Source: Humulus lupulus (lineage: Eukaryota > Streptophyta > Magnoliopsida > Rosales > Cannabaceae). Taken from it: DNA of 64,000 nt. Below the pieces are notes generated by a model. The model made no database searches. It saw only the letters and a program-made list of their open reading frames with translations, and was not told where the DNA came from. Where the stretch lies: contig NC_084797.1 in NCBI RefSeq assembly GCF_963169125.1, positions 100,217,868 to 100,281,867 on the forward strand, read 5' to 3'. Shown here one piece after another: positions 11,831 through 24,864 of the stretch (the first letter of the stretch is position 1; the number at the start of each line of letters is the position of its first letter). The translations under genes and the position numbers were made by a program.

Positions 11831-12852
11831 ATGGTGGGAATAAGTCCAAGTGTAATCATGCACACCTTAAATTTGGATAAGAATGTGCTTGCAAAATCCC
11901 AAAAACAGAGACACCTGGGAACAGTCCGAGTTGAAGCTCTTGAGGAAGAAGTAGCTTGGCTATTAAAGTGCGGGTTTATCCACGAGGCAAAATATCTGAT
12001 CTGGGTCGCCAATCCTGTACTAGTCCCAAAGCCAAATGGGAAATGGAGGACCTTTATCGACTTCTCCGATTTGAATAAAGCTTGTCCCAAGGATTTTTTT
12101 TCCCACTGCCAAGGATTGATCAGTTGGTAGATGCCACAACAAGTCACGAGCTCATGTCCTTCATGGATGCGTATTCTGGATATATCCAGATCGCGATGAA
12201 TCCTGCGGACCAGGAACATAGTAGCTTCATGACCCCAAATAACATATATTGTTATAAAGTTATGCCCTCTGGGCTGAAGAATTAAAGAGCAACATATCAG
12301 CGCTTGGTCAACAACATGTTCGCTAATTAGATCGGGAGAAATATGGAAGTGTATGTCGACGATATGCTTGTCAAATCAAAGACTGTCAATAACCATGTAG
12401 TCGATCTAGAAGAATGTCTTGGAATCTTAAGGAGGTATGACATGAAGATGAATCCTCAAAAGTGCACTTTTCGGAGAGGCATTTGGAAAATTTCTGGGTT
12501 TCATAGTCAAGACGAGGGAGATAGAGGCAAATCTTGAGAAAATCAGATCGTTGTTATAAATGCCCTTGCCCAGGTCGCGTAAAGAAGTTCAAAGCCTGAC
12601 TGGAAGGGTAGCAGCTTTGAATCGTTTCATTTCGAAATCTACTGCAAGTGCTTGCCACTCTACAACTTGCTCAGAGGAAACAAAAAATTTGAGTGGACCG
12701 AGGAGTGCGAACAGGCATTCCTAGACCTAGAAATGCACCTGGCTGAGCCCCCAGTGTCATCTAAGCCTATAGCTGGAGAACCTCTATTCCTTTATCTGGC
12801 CGTGACAGAAAATGCAATCAGTGCCGTATTAGTTCAAGAAGAACACTGTGCT
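11831..12852 (+). pseudogene. Gypsy-2 reverse transcriptase and start of RNase H
   Basis: Readable motifs are NPVLVPKPNGKWRTFIDFSD, FMDAYSGYIQIAM, YVDDMLVKS (the catalytic YVDD at 12352-12363) and the RT-RNase H connection (EWTEECEQAF, LFLYLAV). A frameshift falls in the T run at 12094-12101, others at about 12490 and between there and 12650, and stops at about 12284 and 12330. The domain is cut at 12852 by element A and resumes at 21955. Confidence 0.85.
12848..12852. repeat. Target site duplication of element A (left half)
   Basis: GTGCT is repeated exactly at 21955-21959 on the other side of element A. RNase H coding resumes there. Confidence 0.9.
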
Positions 12853-15157
12853 TGTAACGCCCTACCTCCTTAGAGCCGTTACTAAGTGAGTTTTAAGACA
12901 AAACAGTGCAATGAACTCGCTAACCGAGGTTTTGAAACAAAAGTGTGTCTAATAAAAAGTTAAGGCTGTAATCTTTGAAACTGCGTTGACTTAATAAAAA
13001 AAAACTTCTAGTATTAAACAATTGGGATCCCAAAATAAGGTTTGAAAACTATTTACATCTTGAAATAAGTTTACAGTTGATCAGCTCTAAAAATCATAGA
13101 TTATTACAGCCATTTTCAAACAAACCCCCAACCAAAGCAGTCGGGCAGGCCAAACATGTACGCGTCGCTTCACGCTCTCCGTACTCATGGTTGGTTGACT
13201 CAGTCTTTGCCCTTACCTGCAACACGGAGCACCCGTGAGACGAAGCCCAGCAAGAAAACTCATGCAGAACATAACATATGCAAATATACAGTTAATCATA
13301 TCAGATAGTCCACAGATAAACAAGTCAACCATTAGACTAAGCAAACACGGCCATGCCGCCCCAGAAGCCTTACCGAAGCCTGGGGTATCGGTTCTCACCG
13401 TAAGGATAACACATGTATCCACCGGGCCCTGCCCTGACTATAGCATCCCATGTGCTAAGTGTTACTTCCGGCCCCGCTGCCGCACCCGACCTACGCCGCT
13501 CTCGGCCCTTGCCGTTCATTTTATTATAATCACACATATAGTATAACACAACAACATTCAAACGAATATTAATTCATTTAAGTATGCATCCTAACATGTG
13601 ATTTAATATAGGGCCGTGCCCTGCAATCATCTCATCATGCAACGTGCAACATAGGGCCGCGCCCCGCAATCATACTATGGGCCCATGCCCTATCCTACGG
13701 GTGTTATAGTTTTCTTACCTGTATTCCGAGCCTCCTGATGCACTAAAGCCGCGAGCACGGTCCTCAAGCACGAGCCTCTCCAATATCCTAGTCACAACAC
13801 ACATGAAACATCCTTTAATACTAATCAAATCATAACCACTTCCTGGGACCAATCCCACACTCTCGGGACTCCCAAATTCCTAAAACAAATCATCGGAAAC
13901 ATCCCCCGAGTCCCTGGAACAAATGCCCAAAAATGCAAAATTTCCCATCCTGAAAAAGGCGTAGTGCCGCAGCGCTACCCGCAAAGGCCGCGGCGCCCAG
14001 CGAAGTCAGAAAGCTCCCCTGACTGAAAACAGCCTCGCGCCGCGGCGCCCAAGAAAAGGGCCGCGGCGCTCCTTCGCGAACCCAGAAAAATTGGGTTTTT
14101 CCTCTGCATTTCATCATCCAAAACACTCCCAAAACATCCCCAACTCACACCTAAGCCCCAAAATCAATTCAAAACCCCACATAGACCATTTAACAACTCA
14201 GAAACACAATCAAAGAAACCCAAACACACAATCAAATCCCCAAAATCCACATCTTTGATTTTCAACTTCATAAAATATAAAACCCAAAACCAAACTTAAA
14301 CCATGCTTAAATTCCTCAAACCATAACAGAAACAAGCCTTAAATTTACTTAGAATCCTTACCTTGAATGAAGAATCCAACCCTATGCATCCTTGATTCAT
14401 CTCCTAAGTCTCAAATTTAAGCTCCTTCACTCCTCTTCTTCTCCTTCTTCTTCTTCTTGCCCTAGGTCTCCTTCAAGCTTTCCTTTTCTTAATTTTTTTA
14501 AACAAAACCACCAAAATGGATAAGTGCCAAACCGTTCACCCCATATAACCCAGCTGCAATTTGTCTAAACCCCTTGCCAAATGACCATCTTACCCCTCCT
14601 TGCCTATCCTTTCCTAACTAAACCTCAAGGGCTTACTTGTCATTTCCTATCCATTACAATTCTACCATTTTACCATCAAAACCTGTTACTCTCTATGGTT
14701 GCTAATCAGTTACATAAGTTACCAAATTACCAGTCACCAAAATCTCTCAAGAACTAAGTTACAAAATCCCTGAATTACCCTTAGGCTCCTCCCGAGCCGG
14801 GTATAGAAATCCCGTTGTGACTTTTAAGTTAATTTGCTCTCTAGGACCGTCTCGGCACGTGCATCACAATAATAACACCACACTCACGTGGTACAATTCA
14901 CAGAGTACAATTATCACATATCAATACAGTTATGCCCAACATGGCCAAAATTACAATTATGCCCTTCTAACACGATCCGGGCTTACATGCATACTAATAT
15001 ACATAGTCATGCATCTCAGATAAACAAATAGTCATATAACATGCTTTAAATCATAATCATGTATTTAACTCATCAAAGTCACACATAAATCCCATCATGC
15101 CCACCTGGCACACTAATCAAGGCCCTTAAGCCTTATTAGCGAATTTGGGTCGTTACA
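12853..15157 (-). repeat. Element A 3' LTR
   Basis: Starts TGTAACGCCC and ends GTCGTTACA on the plus strand. It includes a GC-rich block at 13970-14080 with repeated GCCGCGGCGC motifs, and pyrimidine runs at about 14430-14460. Short open frames such as 13213-13422 recur in the other LTR but look non-coding. Confidence 0.9.
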
Positions 15158-15170
15158 ACTATCCCCTCCT
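15158..15170 (-). other. Element A polypurine tract
   Basis: Reads AGGAGGGGATAGT on the minus strand, immediately before the LTR start TGTAACGACC. The same sequence precedes the 3' LTR of element B. Confidence 0.8.
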
Positions 15171-18100
15171 CATAAAAATTTCGCCCTCGAAATTTATCCA
15201 ACACATCAGTCAGTAAACCCGCAACTCTGACCATAATTTCCAAGGTCCACCGCCTTTACTTTACTTTGCAACAACACTCTTACAGGAGTAACAATCTTGC
15301 CCCACAAGATCTTGTCTAAAAGCCATACTCTCGATAGCCCCTCGTTTACACCGCAACCCTGCCGAAGCCTCAGGGTCTGCCTAGATTACAATGACCAATT
15401 CATTGTCTTATTCCTGATTCCAGAGATACTCAAAGTCATCACCTCTACTAGGTGGGATCAACTTGTAGGCCCCGCTGGCCTAACCCTTAGTACAACTTCA
15501 GAATTTATATGTTGAATTAAGAGTCAGAACTCTCCCTTCGTTCTCTGAACACCTTACAGATCCTCGTCTGTTATTACGCAGAGACGCAACTCTTTCCTTC
15601 CGGAATTTTATTTCCTCATAACTTAGCAATTTACCAGCTCTTTATTCTTTCAAATAGGCAGACACTCCTGCCTTAAGAGTTCCAACAACCTCTCCGGCTT
15701 TCTCTCTGAACTAAAGCCAAACCGTAGTATTCACTATCCTTCACCTCTTATCAAGCCCTATGTCGCGTTACATTAACAAGACACTAGCAACTGCCACCAC
15801 GACTAACTTACCAGGGATTACACTTCCCTTAATACCTCATGTATTCGCCTACTCAGCGCTCAATTCTTTAGATATCCGATAAACTTTCAGACTGCCATTC
15901 CACTTGCAATCAACTGATAATTCCAGGTTCCCACTCTGTTCTTTTCGTTCTCTAAATCCATTCCAAATTTAAAATACTCTTGGGTCTCAATTCCGTATCA
16001 TCAACGTTTTACCCTGCTACCAGTTCACCTGAACCAACTACATTAACTCAAAACACCGCGTTAAAACTTTTCATGTCCAAACACCTTACTTAAGGTCTAT
16101 AGTGGTCTATCCCCACGATGCACCACCACATCACCTAACCCCTCAGGGTCCAACGGAAAACACTAGGTTCTATCACCCGCTCGACCCTCCCGGTACGATG
16201 TACCCTAGGAGGTGGAATGATGTCCATTCAGAATTCTCATTCATAAACCGAATCTAATTGGATCCTTCATCCATTCCTGGTATCCTAACTTGTACCACTT
16301 TAGCAGGGTCCTTCCCTGCTTCAACCAAAACTGACACTTCGGATTCCATAGCTCAGTGACACACACCAGCTAATCATACCTACTAGCGTTACGCCAATCT
16401 CCGTCGTTGCCTTCTCCACTCTATTACAGTCTATGGCGTCATCCCCTGACTGACACACGCCTCACTGTTAGGAGTTCCGCCTCCAATTACATCTCCCCTC
16501 TTTCAATCGAGGGTTTCAAACACTGATCATCCGTCTGTTACTTTTCACCGCATCTGGGTCTCAACGTTAACCTTTCTTACTAATACCCAGGACTCAAGTA
16601 CCTTATGCCATGCACAACAGTCGGCTTAACATTCTAAGTGTATCAACCCTGATCCATTCAGTCGCCTCCCGCAAGGTTCAATCCATCCTCGCGTCAATCT
16701 ATTCCTGGGCGTGCCCAACTCGTGCTGCACTCCCATAATTCCATATCCCTTACCATAGATCAGGTCCTTTATGCAATCACTTTTTTTTACTTAACCATAA
16801 CACACACACATTCCAGCATCGCCAGATACCAATTAATTCTTACCTGTCTTCTGAATTTCTTTCTGATGTGACGCCACTCAGTCTGTCTAACCTCGAGTTT
16901 TACTGTTCTCCTCGTCTCTGATGTAGTTGTCCTCGGAGATACTTATGCAATAGGTGACGCGCTTACCAATCCTGAGATGCTTTCTATTCTTCAAACGTTC
17001 TTCATTAGCTTCTTTGCGGCTTCAGATCAACCTTCTCTTACCTGTCCTTTCTTCTTGTAGCTCTAATCTGAGTACTCTTGACGACACCCAAACTAACACT
17101 CCGTAGAACCTTTACCTGAGACTCCGCCTTCTGGGTACAAACGTCTTCCACATAGTCATTTGCTCACCATTTCCGTCTGGGAGTAATCCACACGCACTGC
17201 TCGTGAGCTTGAAGGGGACTTGTCCATACCGTTCATGCATTCTCTACCTAAAGAACTTACCTGTGCTGCTGTAGCTTGAACCATTCCAGAATCTTTGTTA
17301 CCAGCTCCTCACACCCTACCCGGTGCAAACTAAACAATTTCCCGAAATGTCTCTATCCTTGGTTTCCAGCTGGTAATAACCAGGTCATAGATCAACTCTC
17401 AGAGACATCATCCCTTTTTGTATCCAACCTTGTACTCTTCGTTCTAATCTGACGATGCTAATCAATCCCGGCAGTATAACACTCTGGCTACTCCAGGGCC
17501 AAATTCCTTCGATTGCTTCAATAGACTTTTTGTCGGCCAAAACTGTCTTTTACAACATTCTTTATACCAATCCTATCTGTAGTCTAACCTTGAAATACTC
17601 CTGAGTCTTCCTTTTCATACCCACATAATTTTTCCACTGGTCAGCTCCGTTCCCACTCAGTCTCCTTTACATACTCCAGATGATATCCTCTGCAATCCAT
17701 CTGCCAGAGTTCCTAATTCCTTCTCAATAAGCATTACTGTCCTTAGCCTCCCGAATAACACCTTTGAAGCAACCTCTCTATGTCCATCTCCCTCTCGGAA
17801 CATTCTCAACACCTAGTTCTTCCAGTTCGTTACATGCCCAAAGCATAAGCTCATCAGTTAAATACTCATCCTTGAGGACTCAGCCTCGAACTTTGAATGT
17901 ATCGATGCATTCCAGTTCTCCGTTTCCCTCACCCTGGGAAATCCATCCTAACATCTTGAGTCACTCTATGTAGAAGTCATGCCCTCACCTGACCTCCTCT
18001 CAGGTGGCATCCTCTCCCTCATGTGCATACCAAATAACCTCCCTGGTTCCTGTCACCATCTTGATAACTACCTTTTCATTCAGGCTTCTTTCCAATCTCA

Positions 18101-19634
18101 AATTAGGTGCCCAAGCACTGTCTGGGGTCCTTCTACCTCAACAATTGAGAATCCTTCCTTGCGGCATTCTAACAATAAAAGTACCATCTTATCAACCAGA
18201 CCTTTCCCCCTTTTCTGGCAAAACCAGAAGCCACAGAACTATCCGGGGTTCTATCAACTTGATTATCACAATTCTCCCTTTACTAACTCCATCAAAGGAA
18301 GCACCGCCCTTGCGGCTCTAGCACTCATGCTCTATACATCGACCATCCGTTCCTCGAACAACATGGCCCTCTCCGCCATCCACCTGCAGACGATAAGCCC
18401 TTACATCAGAGCGGCCCAAATACCTTAGACTATTCCAGATCTCATATCCTTAAATGGGTCGCCATCAATTCCAGATACATTCCACCAGTATAAATTTCCG
18501 AAATGATTTACCCAATCCACCAAACCCATTGATTTATACTGTTGTTACCCCCAACAGTCCAAACCAAACTTATAAGTCCACCAGTCTCCACAGTTCAAAT
18601 CATGTCTTAATAATCTCTTCTAACAATTCATCATCTAGGTTCTTTCCAACCCATTGTGCCTGTACCTCAGCCCGAGTACCAAATCCAGGCATCCCTCTGC
18701 CTCAACATTTAACATAACCCTCCAATCAGGATCTCTCATCCTCTTAACCAAGGGTGGAATTAACTCTGCTCATCTATTGGTAAATTCCTTGTCAACTCGT
18801 ACCTTCCTCAACACTAGAGGATAACACCCTTTAAGCCTTTCATATAATACCCTTATCTGTCCATACCTCACAGTAAACCAACACTGGTAACCTTACTGTT
18901 AAAGCATATAAATCAGCTATTTCTCCAGAGAAATCCGCCGTTCTTCTATCCCATCTCAACTAACAACTCCACAGCTTACTCACGCACTAGCGACCCCCTG
19001 CTGCTACATTCAGGGGTAACTGGAGATCCCAACTCCGACTTATATCTAGAAACCCCCCTTCAACACAATATCAGGTCCCCAAACCCTTTTAGGAGCCAAC
19101 AACTCGAGTTCATCCGTCAAAACCGACCAAACTCCTGAACTCAGAGGTTCGTACCCTGAACCAACCCACAACTAAATCCAAATATCCACAGGTATCATGC
19201 ACACACAAAGCATATACTAGGTCAAATCCGCAATGTCATACATTTAGCTACCAAATTTTATCACAACTAAGTATATCCATACTCATTATGCTTCATACAA
19301 GCAAATAAACGGATAATACATACGAATTCAGTTTAAACAATTAATCCCATACACTCAATATGTAAACTATTATGCCCATATTCATTCACATGCATAATAA
19401 TGTTATTCAGCATGCATCAATCTCAACATGCAATAGTCAAGGGCCCAGCCCAACAGCATCTCATGCATATGTCAACTCATTTCTCATGCTCCATATAAAT
19501 AAGCAGGCAAACAGGGCATTCAATCATATATTCAAACATGGCAATCATTCATACCAACCAACCCTGAGTCGAGCTTGTCACTAACAGTGAGCGTACATGT
19601 TCGGTCGATCTCCAGAACCAATAAACCTTGGCTC
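15171..19634 (-). other. Internal domain of element A, no coding capacity seen
   Basis: About 4.5 kb in which only short, unrelated open frames occur. It aligns along its length with the internal domain of element B in the opposite orientation; for example 18400-18600 matches B 31560-31740 at roughly 85% by eye. I recognise no gag, protease, reverse transcriptase or integrase motif in any frame. It may be a heavily decayed coding region or a spacer that never coded. Confidence 0.7.
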
Positions 19635-19647
19635 GCTCTGATACCAA
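19635..19647 (-). other. Element A primer-binding site (tRNA-Met type)
   Basis: On the minus strand this reads TTGGTATCAGAGC, the standard plant initiator-Met tRNA complement, two bases from the 5' LTR end. The same motif stands at 30506-30518 in element B. Confidence 0.9.
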
Positions 19648-19649
19648 GT

Positions 19650-21954
19650 TGTAATGCCCTACTTCCTTAGAGCCGTTACTAAGTGAGTTTTAAGACAAAA
19701 CAGTGCAATGAACTCGCTAACCGAGGTTTTGAAACAAAAGTGTGTCTAATAAAAAGTTAAGGCTGTAATCTTTGAAACTGCGTTGACTTAATAAATAAAA
19801 ACTTCTAGTATTAAACAATTGGGATCCCAAAATAAGGTTTGAAAACTATTTACATCTTGAAATAAGTTTACAGTTGATCAGCTCTAAAAATCATAGATTA
19901 TTACAGCCATTTTCAAACAAACCCCCAACCAAAGCAGTCGGGCAGGCCAAACATGTACGCGTCGCTTCACGCTCTCCGTACTCATGGTTGGTTGACTCAG
20001 TCTTTGCCCTTACCTGCAACACGGAGCACCCGTGAGCCGAAGCCCAGCAAGAAAACTCATGCAGAACATAACATATGCAAATATACAGTTAATCATATCA
20101 GATAGTCCACAGATAAACAAGTCAACCATTAGACTAAGCAAACACGGCCATGCAGCCCCAGAAGCCTTACCGAAGCCTGGGGTATCGGTTCTCACCGTAA
20201 GGATAACACATGTATCCACCGGGCCCTGCCCTGACTATAGCATCCCATGTGCTAAGTGTTACTCCCGGCCCCGCTGCCGCACCCGGCCTACGCCGCTCTC
20301 GGCCCTTGCCGTTCATTTTATTATAATCACACATATAGTATAACACAACAACATTCAAACGAATATTAATTCATTTAAGTCTGCATCCTAACATGTGATG
20401 CAATATAGGGTCGTGCCCTGCAATCATCTCATCATGCAACGTGCAACATAGGGCCGCGCCCCGCAATCATACTATGGGCCCATGCCCTATCCTACGGGTG
20501 TTATAGTTTTCTTACCTGTATTCCGAGCCTCGTGATGCACTAAAGCCGCGAGCACAGTCCTCAAGCACGAGCCTCTCCAATATCCTAGTCACAACACACA
20601 TGAAACATCCTTTAATACTAATCAAATCATAACCACTTCCCGGGACCAATCCCACACTCTCGGGACTCCCAAATTCCTAAAACATATCATCGGAAACATC
20701 CCCCGAGTCCCTGGAACAAATGCCCAAAAATGCAAAATTTCCCATCCTGAAAAAGGCGTAGCGCCGCAGCGCTACCCGCAAGGGCCGCGGCGCCCAGCGA
20801 AGTCAGAAAGCTCCCCTGACTGAAAACAGCCTCGCGCCGCGGCGCCCAAGAACAGGGCCGCGGCGCTCCTTCGCGAACCCAGAAAAACTGGGTTTTTCCT
20901 CTGCATTTTATCATCCAAAACACTCCCAAAACATCCCCAACTCACACCTAAGCCCCAAAATCAATTCAAAACCCCACATAGACCATTTAACAACTCAGAA
21001 ACACAATCAAAGAAACCCAAACACACAATCAAATCCCCAAAATCCACATCTTTGATTTTCAAATTCAGAAAATATAAAACCCAAAACCAAACTTAAACCA
21101 TGCTTAAATTCCTCAAACCATAACAGAAACAAGCCTTAAATTTACTTAGAATCCTTACCTTGAATGAAGAATCCAACCCTATGCATCCTTGATTCATCTC
21201 CTAAGTCTCAAATTTAAGCTCCTTCACTCCTCTTCTTCTCCTTCTTCTTCTTCTTGCCCTAGGTCTCCTTCAAGCTTTCCTTTTCTTAATTTTTTTAAAC
21301 AAAACCACCAAAATGGATAAGTGCCAAACCGTTCACCCCATATAACCCAGCTGAAATTTGTCTAAACCCCTTGCCAAATGACCATCTTACCCCTCCTTGC
21401 CTATCCTTTCCTAACTAAACCTCAAGGGCTTACTTGTCATTTCCTATCCATTACAATTCTACCATTTTACCATCAAAACTTGTTACTCTCTATGGTTGCT
21501 AATCAGTTACACAAGTTACCAAATTACCAGTCACCAAAATCTCTCAAGAACTAAGTTACAAAATCCCCGAATTACCCCTAGGCTCCTCCCGAGCCGGGTA
21601 TAGAAATCCCGTTGTGACTTTTAAGTTAATTTTCTCTCTAGGAATGTCTCGGCACGTGCATCACAATAGTAACAACACACTCACGTGGTACAATTCACAG
21701 AATACAATTATCACATATCAATACAGTTATGCCCAACATGGCCAAAATTACAATTATGCCCTTCTAACACGATCCGGGCCTACATGCATACTAATATACA
21801 TAGTCATGCATCTCAGATAAACAAATAGTCATATAACATGCTTTAAATCATAATCATGTATTTAACTCATCAAAGTCACACATAAATCCCATCATGCCCA
21901 CCTGGCACGCTAATCAAGGCCCTTAAGCCTTATTAGCGAATTTGGGTCGTTACA
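19650..21954 (-). repeat. Element A 5' LTR
   Basis: 2305 bp, the same length as 12853-15157, with about 38 differences by eye. In element orientation it begins TGTAACGACCCAAATTCGC and ends in GGCATTACA. The RNA start and polyadenylation site were not located. Confidence 0.9.
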
Positions 21955-22640
21955 GTGCTAAAAGACAAGTATATTAGATAAAGAAGAGACTTCTCAGAGC
22001 TGAATCACGATTTCCACTAATAGGGAAACTGACATTCTATCTGATATTGGCTTCCAGGAAGCTCCGACCATATTTCCAGTCCCATTCAATCAACGTCATG
22101 ACCGACCAACCTTTAAGGCAGGTTTTACAAAAACCTGAAACATTGGGACGTCTATTGAAATGGGCTATCGAACTTAGCTAGGTTGAGATATTGTACGTAC
22201 CAAGGACCTCAATCAAAAGTCAGGCCCTTGCAGATTTTATGGCTGAATGCACCAAGTTTCAAAAGGAGCTCTTGAAGGAGCCAGTGCAGGAGTTATGGAA
22301 AATATCAGTGGATGGATCATCAAACGAGAACGGGTTGGGAGCTATGATAATTTTAATCTCACTAGAAGGGCATCAATTTCATACAGCTCTGAGATTCGGA
22401 TTTGAAGCTTCCAACAAAGAAGCTGAATATGAGGCCTTACTAGCTTGGCTGAGAGTGGCAAGGGAGCTCAAGGTGAAAGCCGTCCAATGCTATAGTGATT
22501 CTCAGCTCGTGACAATCAGGTATTGGGAGAATATCAAGCTCAAGGTACCAAGATGGTGGCCTACCTAGCTATGGTGAAGGGAGAATTGTCTGAATTTGAG
22601 TACAGTTCTGTTGAATAGATACCTTGCGAGCAAAATTCAA
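21955..22640 (+). pseudogene. Gypsy-2 RNase H (continued after element A)
   Basis: Picks up the RT-RNase H frame interrupted at 12852. The first part (21960-22190) retains the RNase H linker. The second RNase H-like domain (22191-22568) reads WKISVDGSSNENGLGAMIIL and KEAEYEALLAWLRVARELKV, the DG-S and E positions expected of RNase H. A dual RNase H is normal in the Tat clade. A frameshift near 22550 ends the open stretch. The domain would remove RNA from the RNA/DNA hybrid. Confidence 0.8.
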
Positions 22641-24006
22641 ATGCTAACACCTTGGCACGGCTTGCCACCACAAAAGAAGCTGAGACATTGAATGTAGTGC
22701 CAGTGGAGTTCTTGGAGAATTCGAGTGTAATAGAGATGATAGAAGTTGAAATGATCAACACAAGGCCGACCTGGATGACTCCCATAATGGAATACCTCCC
22801 AACAGAAAAGCTACCTGACGAAAGAAAAGACGCAAGAAAAATACTTTATCAAGCTCTGCGGTACGTAATAGTGGATGGAACCTTGTATCGACGTTGTCAT
22901 TCGTTATCTCTCCTACGATGCATTTTGCCCGAGTAAGCCAAAACCATTTTACAAGAAATACACGAAGGCTTTTATGGAGATCATGATGGGGGGCAAAACC
23001 TAGCATTGAAAATATTGAGGCAGGGCTATTTTGGCCCACTTTAACAAAAGACTCAATCTCGTATGTTCAGAAGTGTGACAAATGCCAGCGTTTCTCCATA
23101 GTTGCATGAGCTGCTCTAGTCGAGCTAACAATGATCTCATCCTCATGGCCATTTGCGGTATGGGGAATCGACCTAATAGGTTCCCTAACTAGGGGAAAGG
23201 GAGGAGTTCGCTACGTGGTGGTGGCAATCGATTATTTCACGAAGTGGGTGGAAGCCGAACCTTTGGAAACCATAACTTCAAAGCGAGTCCTAGACTTTGT
23301 GGTAAAGAGTATTATATGTCGCTTTGGGCTTCCTAAAAAGAATGTGTTAGACAACGGGACGCAATTCGATAGTGATCTCTTCATTGACTTTTGTGAAAGA
23401 TACGACATAACAAAGAGTTTCTTGTCGGTAGCATACTCGCAAGCCAACGGGCAGGTCGAGGCTGTAAACAAAACCCTAAAGGCGAGCCTAAAGAAGAGGT
23501 TTGACAAAGCCAAAGGATTATGGCCTAAATAGCTCCCACAAGTACTTTGGGCCTACCGAATTTCTCACAGAACCTCCACGGGACATACTCCTTTTTCCTT
23601 AAATTTTGGAAGCGAGGTCATGCTTCCAGTCGAAGCCAAGGTAGCCACCCACAGGCAAAGGACATTCGGCTAGGAATAGAATGATGAACTACTTAATGCA
23701 TCTCTCGACCTGATTGAAGAAAAACGAGAAGAATTGCAATTGCAGCTCGCCCACTATCAACAAAAAACCACTTGCTATTTTAATTCTAAATTTAAGAGGC
23801 GTAGGTTTGGACTAGGCGACCTGGTTCTCCGAAGGGTATTTTTGGATAATAAGGATCCTAAGGACAGTGTATTAGGCTCGAACTTGGAGGGAGCATATCA
23901 GGTTGTTGAGGTTTTGCGTGAAGGAACTTTCAAGATAGCTTGGCTAAGTGGGGAAGTAGTCCCGCAGACTTGGAACGCCCTACATTTGAAAAAGTATTAT
24001 CAGTAG
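22641..24006 (+). pseudogene. Gypsy-2 integrase
   Basis: The zinc-binding N-terminal part spans about 22850-23100 (EIHEGFYGDH, then CDKCQRFS once a frameshift is allowed). The catalytic core (23131-23532) keeps all three acidic residues in context: VWGIDLIG, VLDNGTQF and NGQVEAVNK. A TAG at 23530-23532 follows, then the C-terminal DNA-binding part (23734-24006) with GDLVLRRV and GAYQVVEVLREGTFKI. It ends HLKKYYQ at TAG 24004-24006. No chromodomain is seen, as expected for Tat rather than chromovirus elements. The enzyme would insert the cDNA copy. Confidence 0.85.
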
Positions 24007-24864
24007 TACAACCATCGATGTAAGGCTTATTTATAAAATCCATTTGATTAAATAATAGATGGATTATTAAATAATTTTTCTTTTTTTAAGGTTGTATTAG
24101 TTCATGTTCTAATGTATGTAAAAACAACTAAGAAAGGTTTTACATTCTGGTTACTTAGGGGGAATATAACCCGAGGTTGGCAAAATTAAGCCTGCTTGAT
24201 AAGCTTAACAAACTTAGAGCTTGGAAAAATTGATTATTCAACGACTTTTTAAGATCTCGAGTTTTCAATAAACCTAGCGCGAACTAAGTTTAAATCATTT
24301 AAAACCATGGATGTAACCCGATCCAAAACTTAGAAGCTTGGAAAAATTTATTATTCAACGGATTTTTAAGAGCTCGAGTTTTCAATAAACCTAGCACGAA
24401 CTAAGTTTAAATCATTTAAAACCCTAGATGTAACTAGGTCAAAAACTTGGAAAGTTGGGAAATTTTTTTAATATCAAGGGCTTGTTAAAGCTCGAGTTAT
24501 CAATAAACCTAGCAAAAACTAGGTTTAGATTATTAAAAACCCCAGATATAATCGGGTTCAAGGCCTGATTCTTAATAGGTATGATACAAACCAACACACA
24601 AAACTTAGATATAACCAAGCTCGATAAAATCTATCCCAATCTAAAAATCAATTCCTAAAATCTCAAATGTACTAGTCTCAGGATTCATAAACATGAGAGA
24701 TAGTAAAGGAAAGATAAATGGATCAAAAGTTAGATGAATATTGAAATAAAGCGAGAAAATTATCCCGAGGAGAAAAAACCTCGAGCGGAGCCCAAAGGAA
24801 ATTGTTTAATATAAAAAAAAAACAATTAAACAATTGCAAACTGTTTAATACAAAAGAGATATCA
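24007..24864 (+). other. Gypsy-2 spacer between pol and the antisense ORF
   Basis: Non-coding, with a three-copy tandem repeat (24219-24570) and AT-rich flanks. In the Tat clade this region downstream of pol is known to be variable and repeat-rich. Confidence 0.6.
24219..24570. repeat. Tandem repeat, three copies of about 117 bp
   Basis: Copies begin near 24219, 24336 and 24453. Each carries GCTTGGAAAAATT-like, GCTCGAGTTTTCAATAAACC and ACTAAGTTTAAATCATTTAA-like blocks. The first two are close and the third has diverged. Confidence 0.8.

Larger units (their letters stand above)
12853..21954 (-). mobile_element. Element A: non-coding LTR retrotransposon (LARD-like), same family as B
   Basis: A 9102-bp element with 2305-bp LTRs at both ends, a perfect GTGCT duplication, a tRNA-Met-type primer site at 19635-19647 and a polypurine tract at 15158-15170. 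These set its orientation as minus. The internal 4.5 kb has no coding frame of useful length on either strand. Its two LTRs differ at about 38 positions by eye (1.6%), so it is older than B and much younger than its host Gypsy-2. The proteins needed for its movement must come from another element. Confidence 0.9.

Noticed and set aside
17979..18428. 149-codon plus-strand frame inside element A
   Set aside because: It runs against the element's orientation, is not matched by an open frame of similar size in element B, and shows no domain.
22561..23039. Minus-strand frames over the Gypsy-2 integrase start
   Set aside because: They are shadows of the plus-strand integrase, which has clear motifs.
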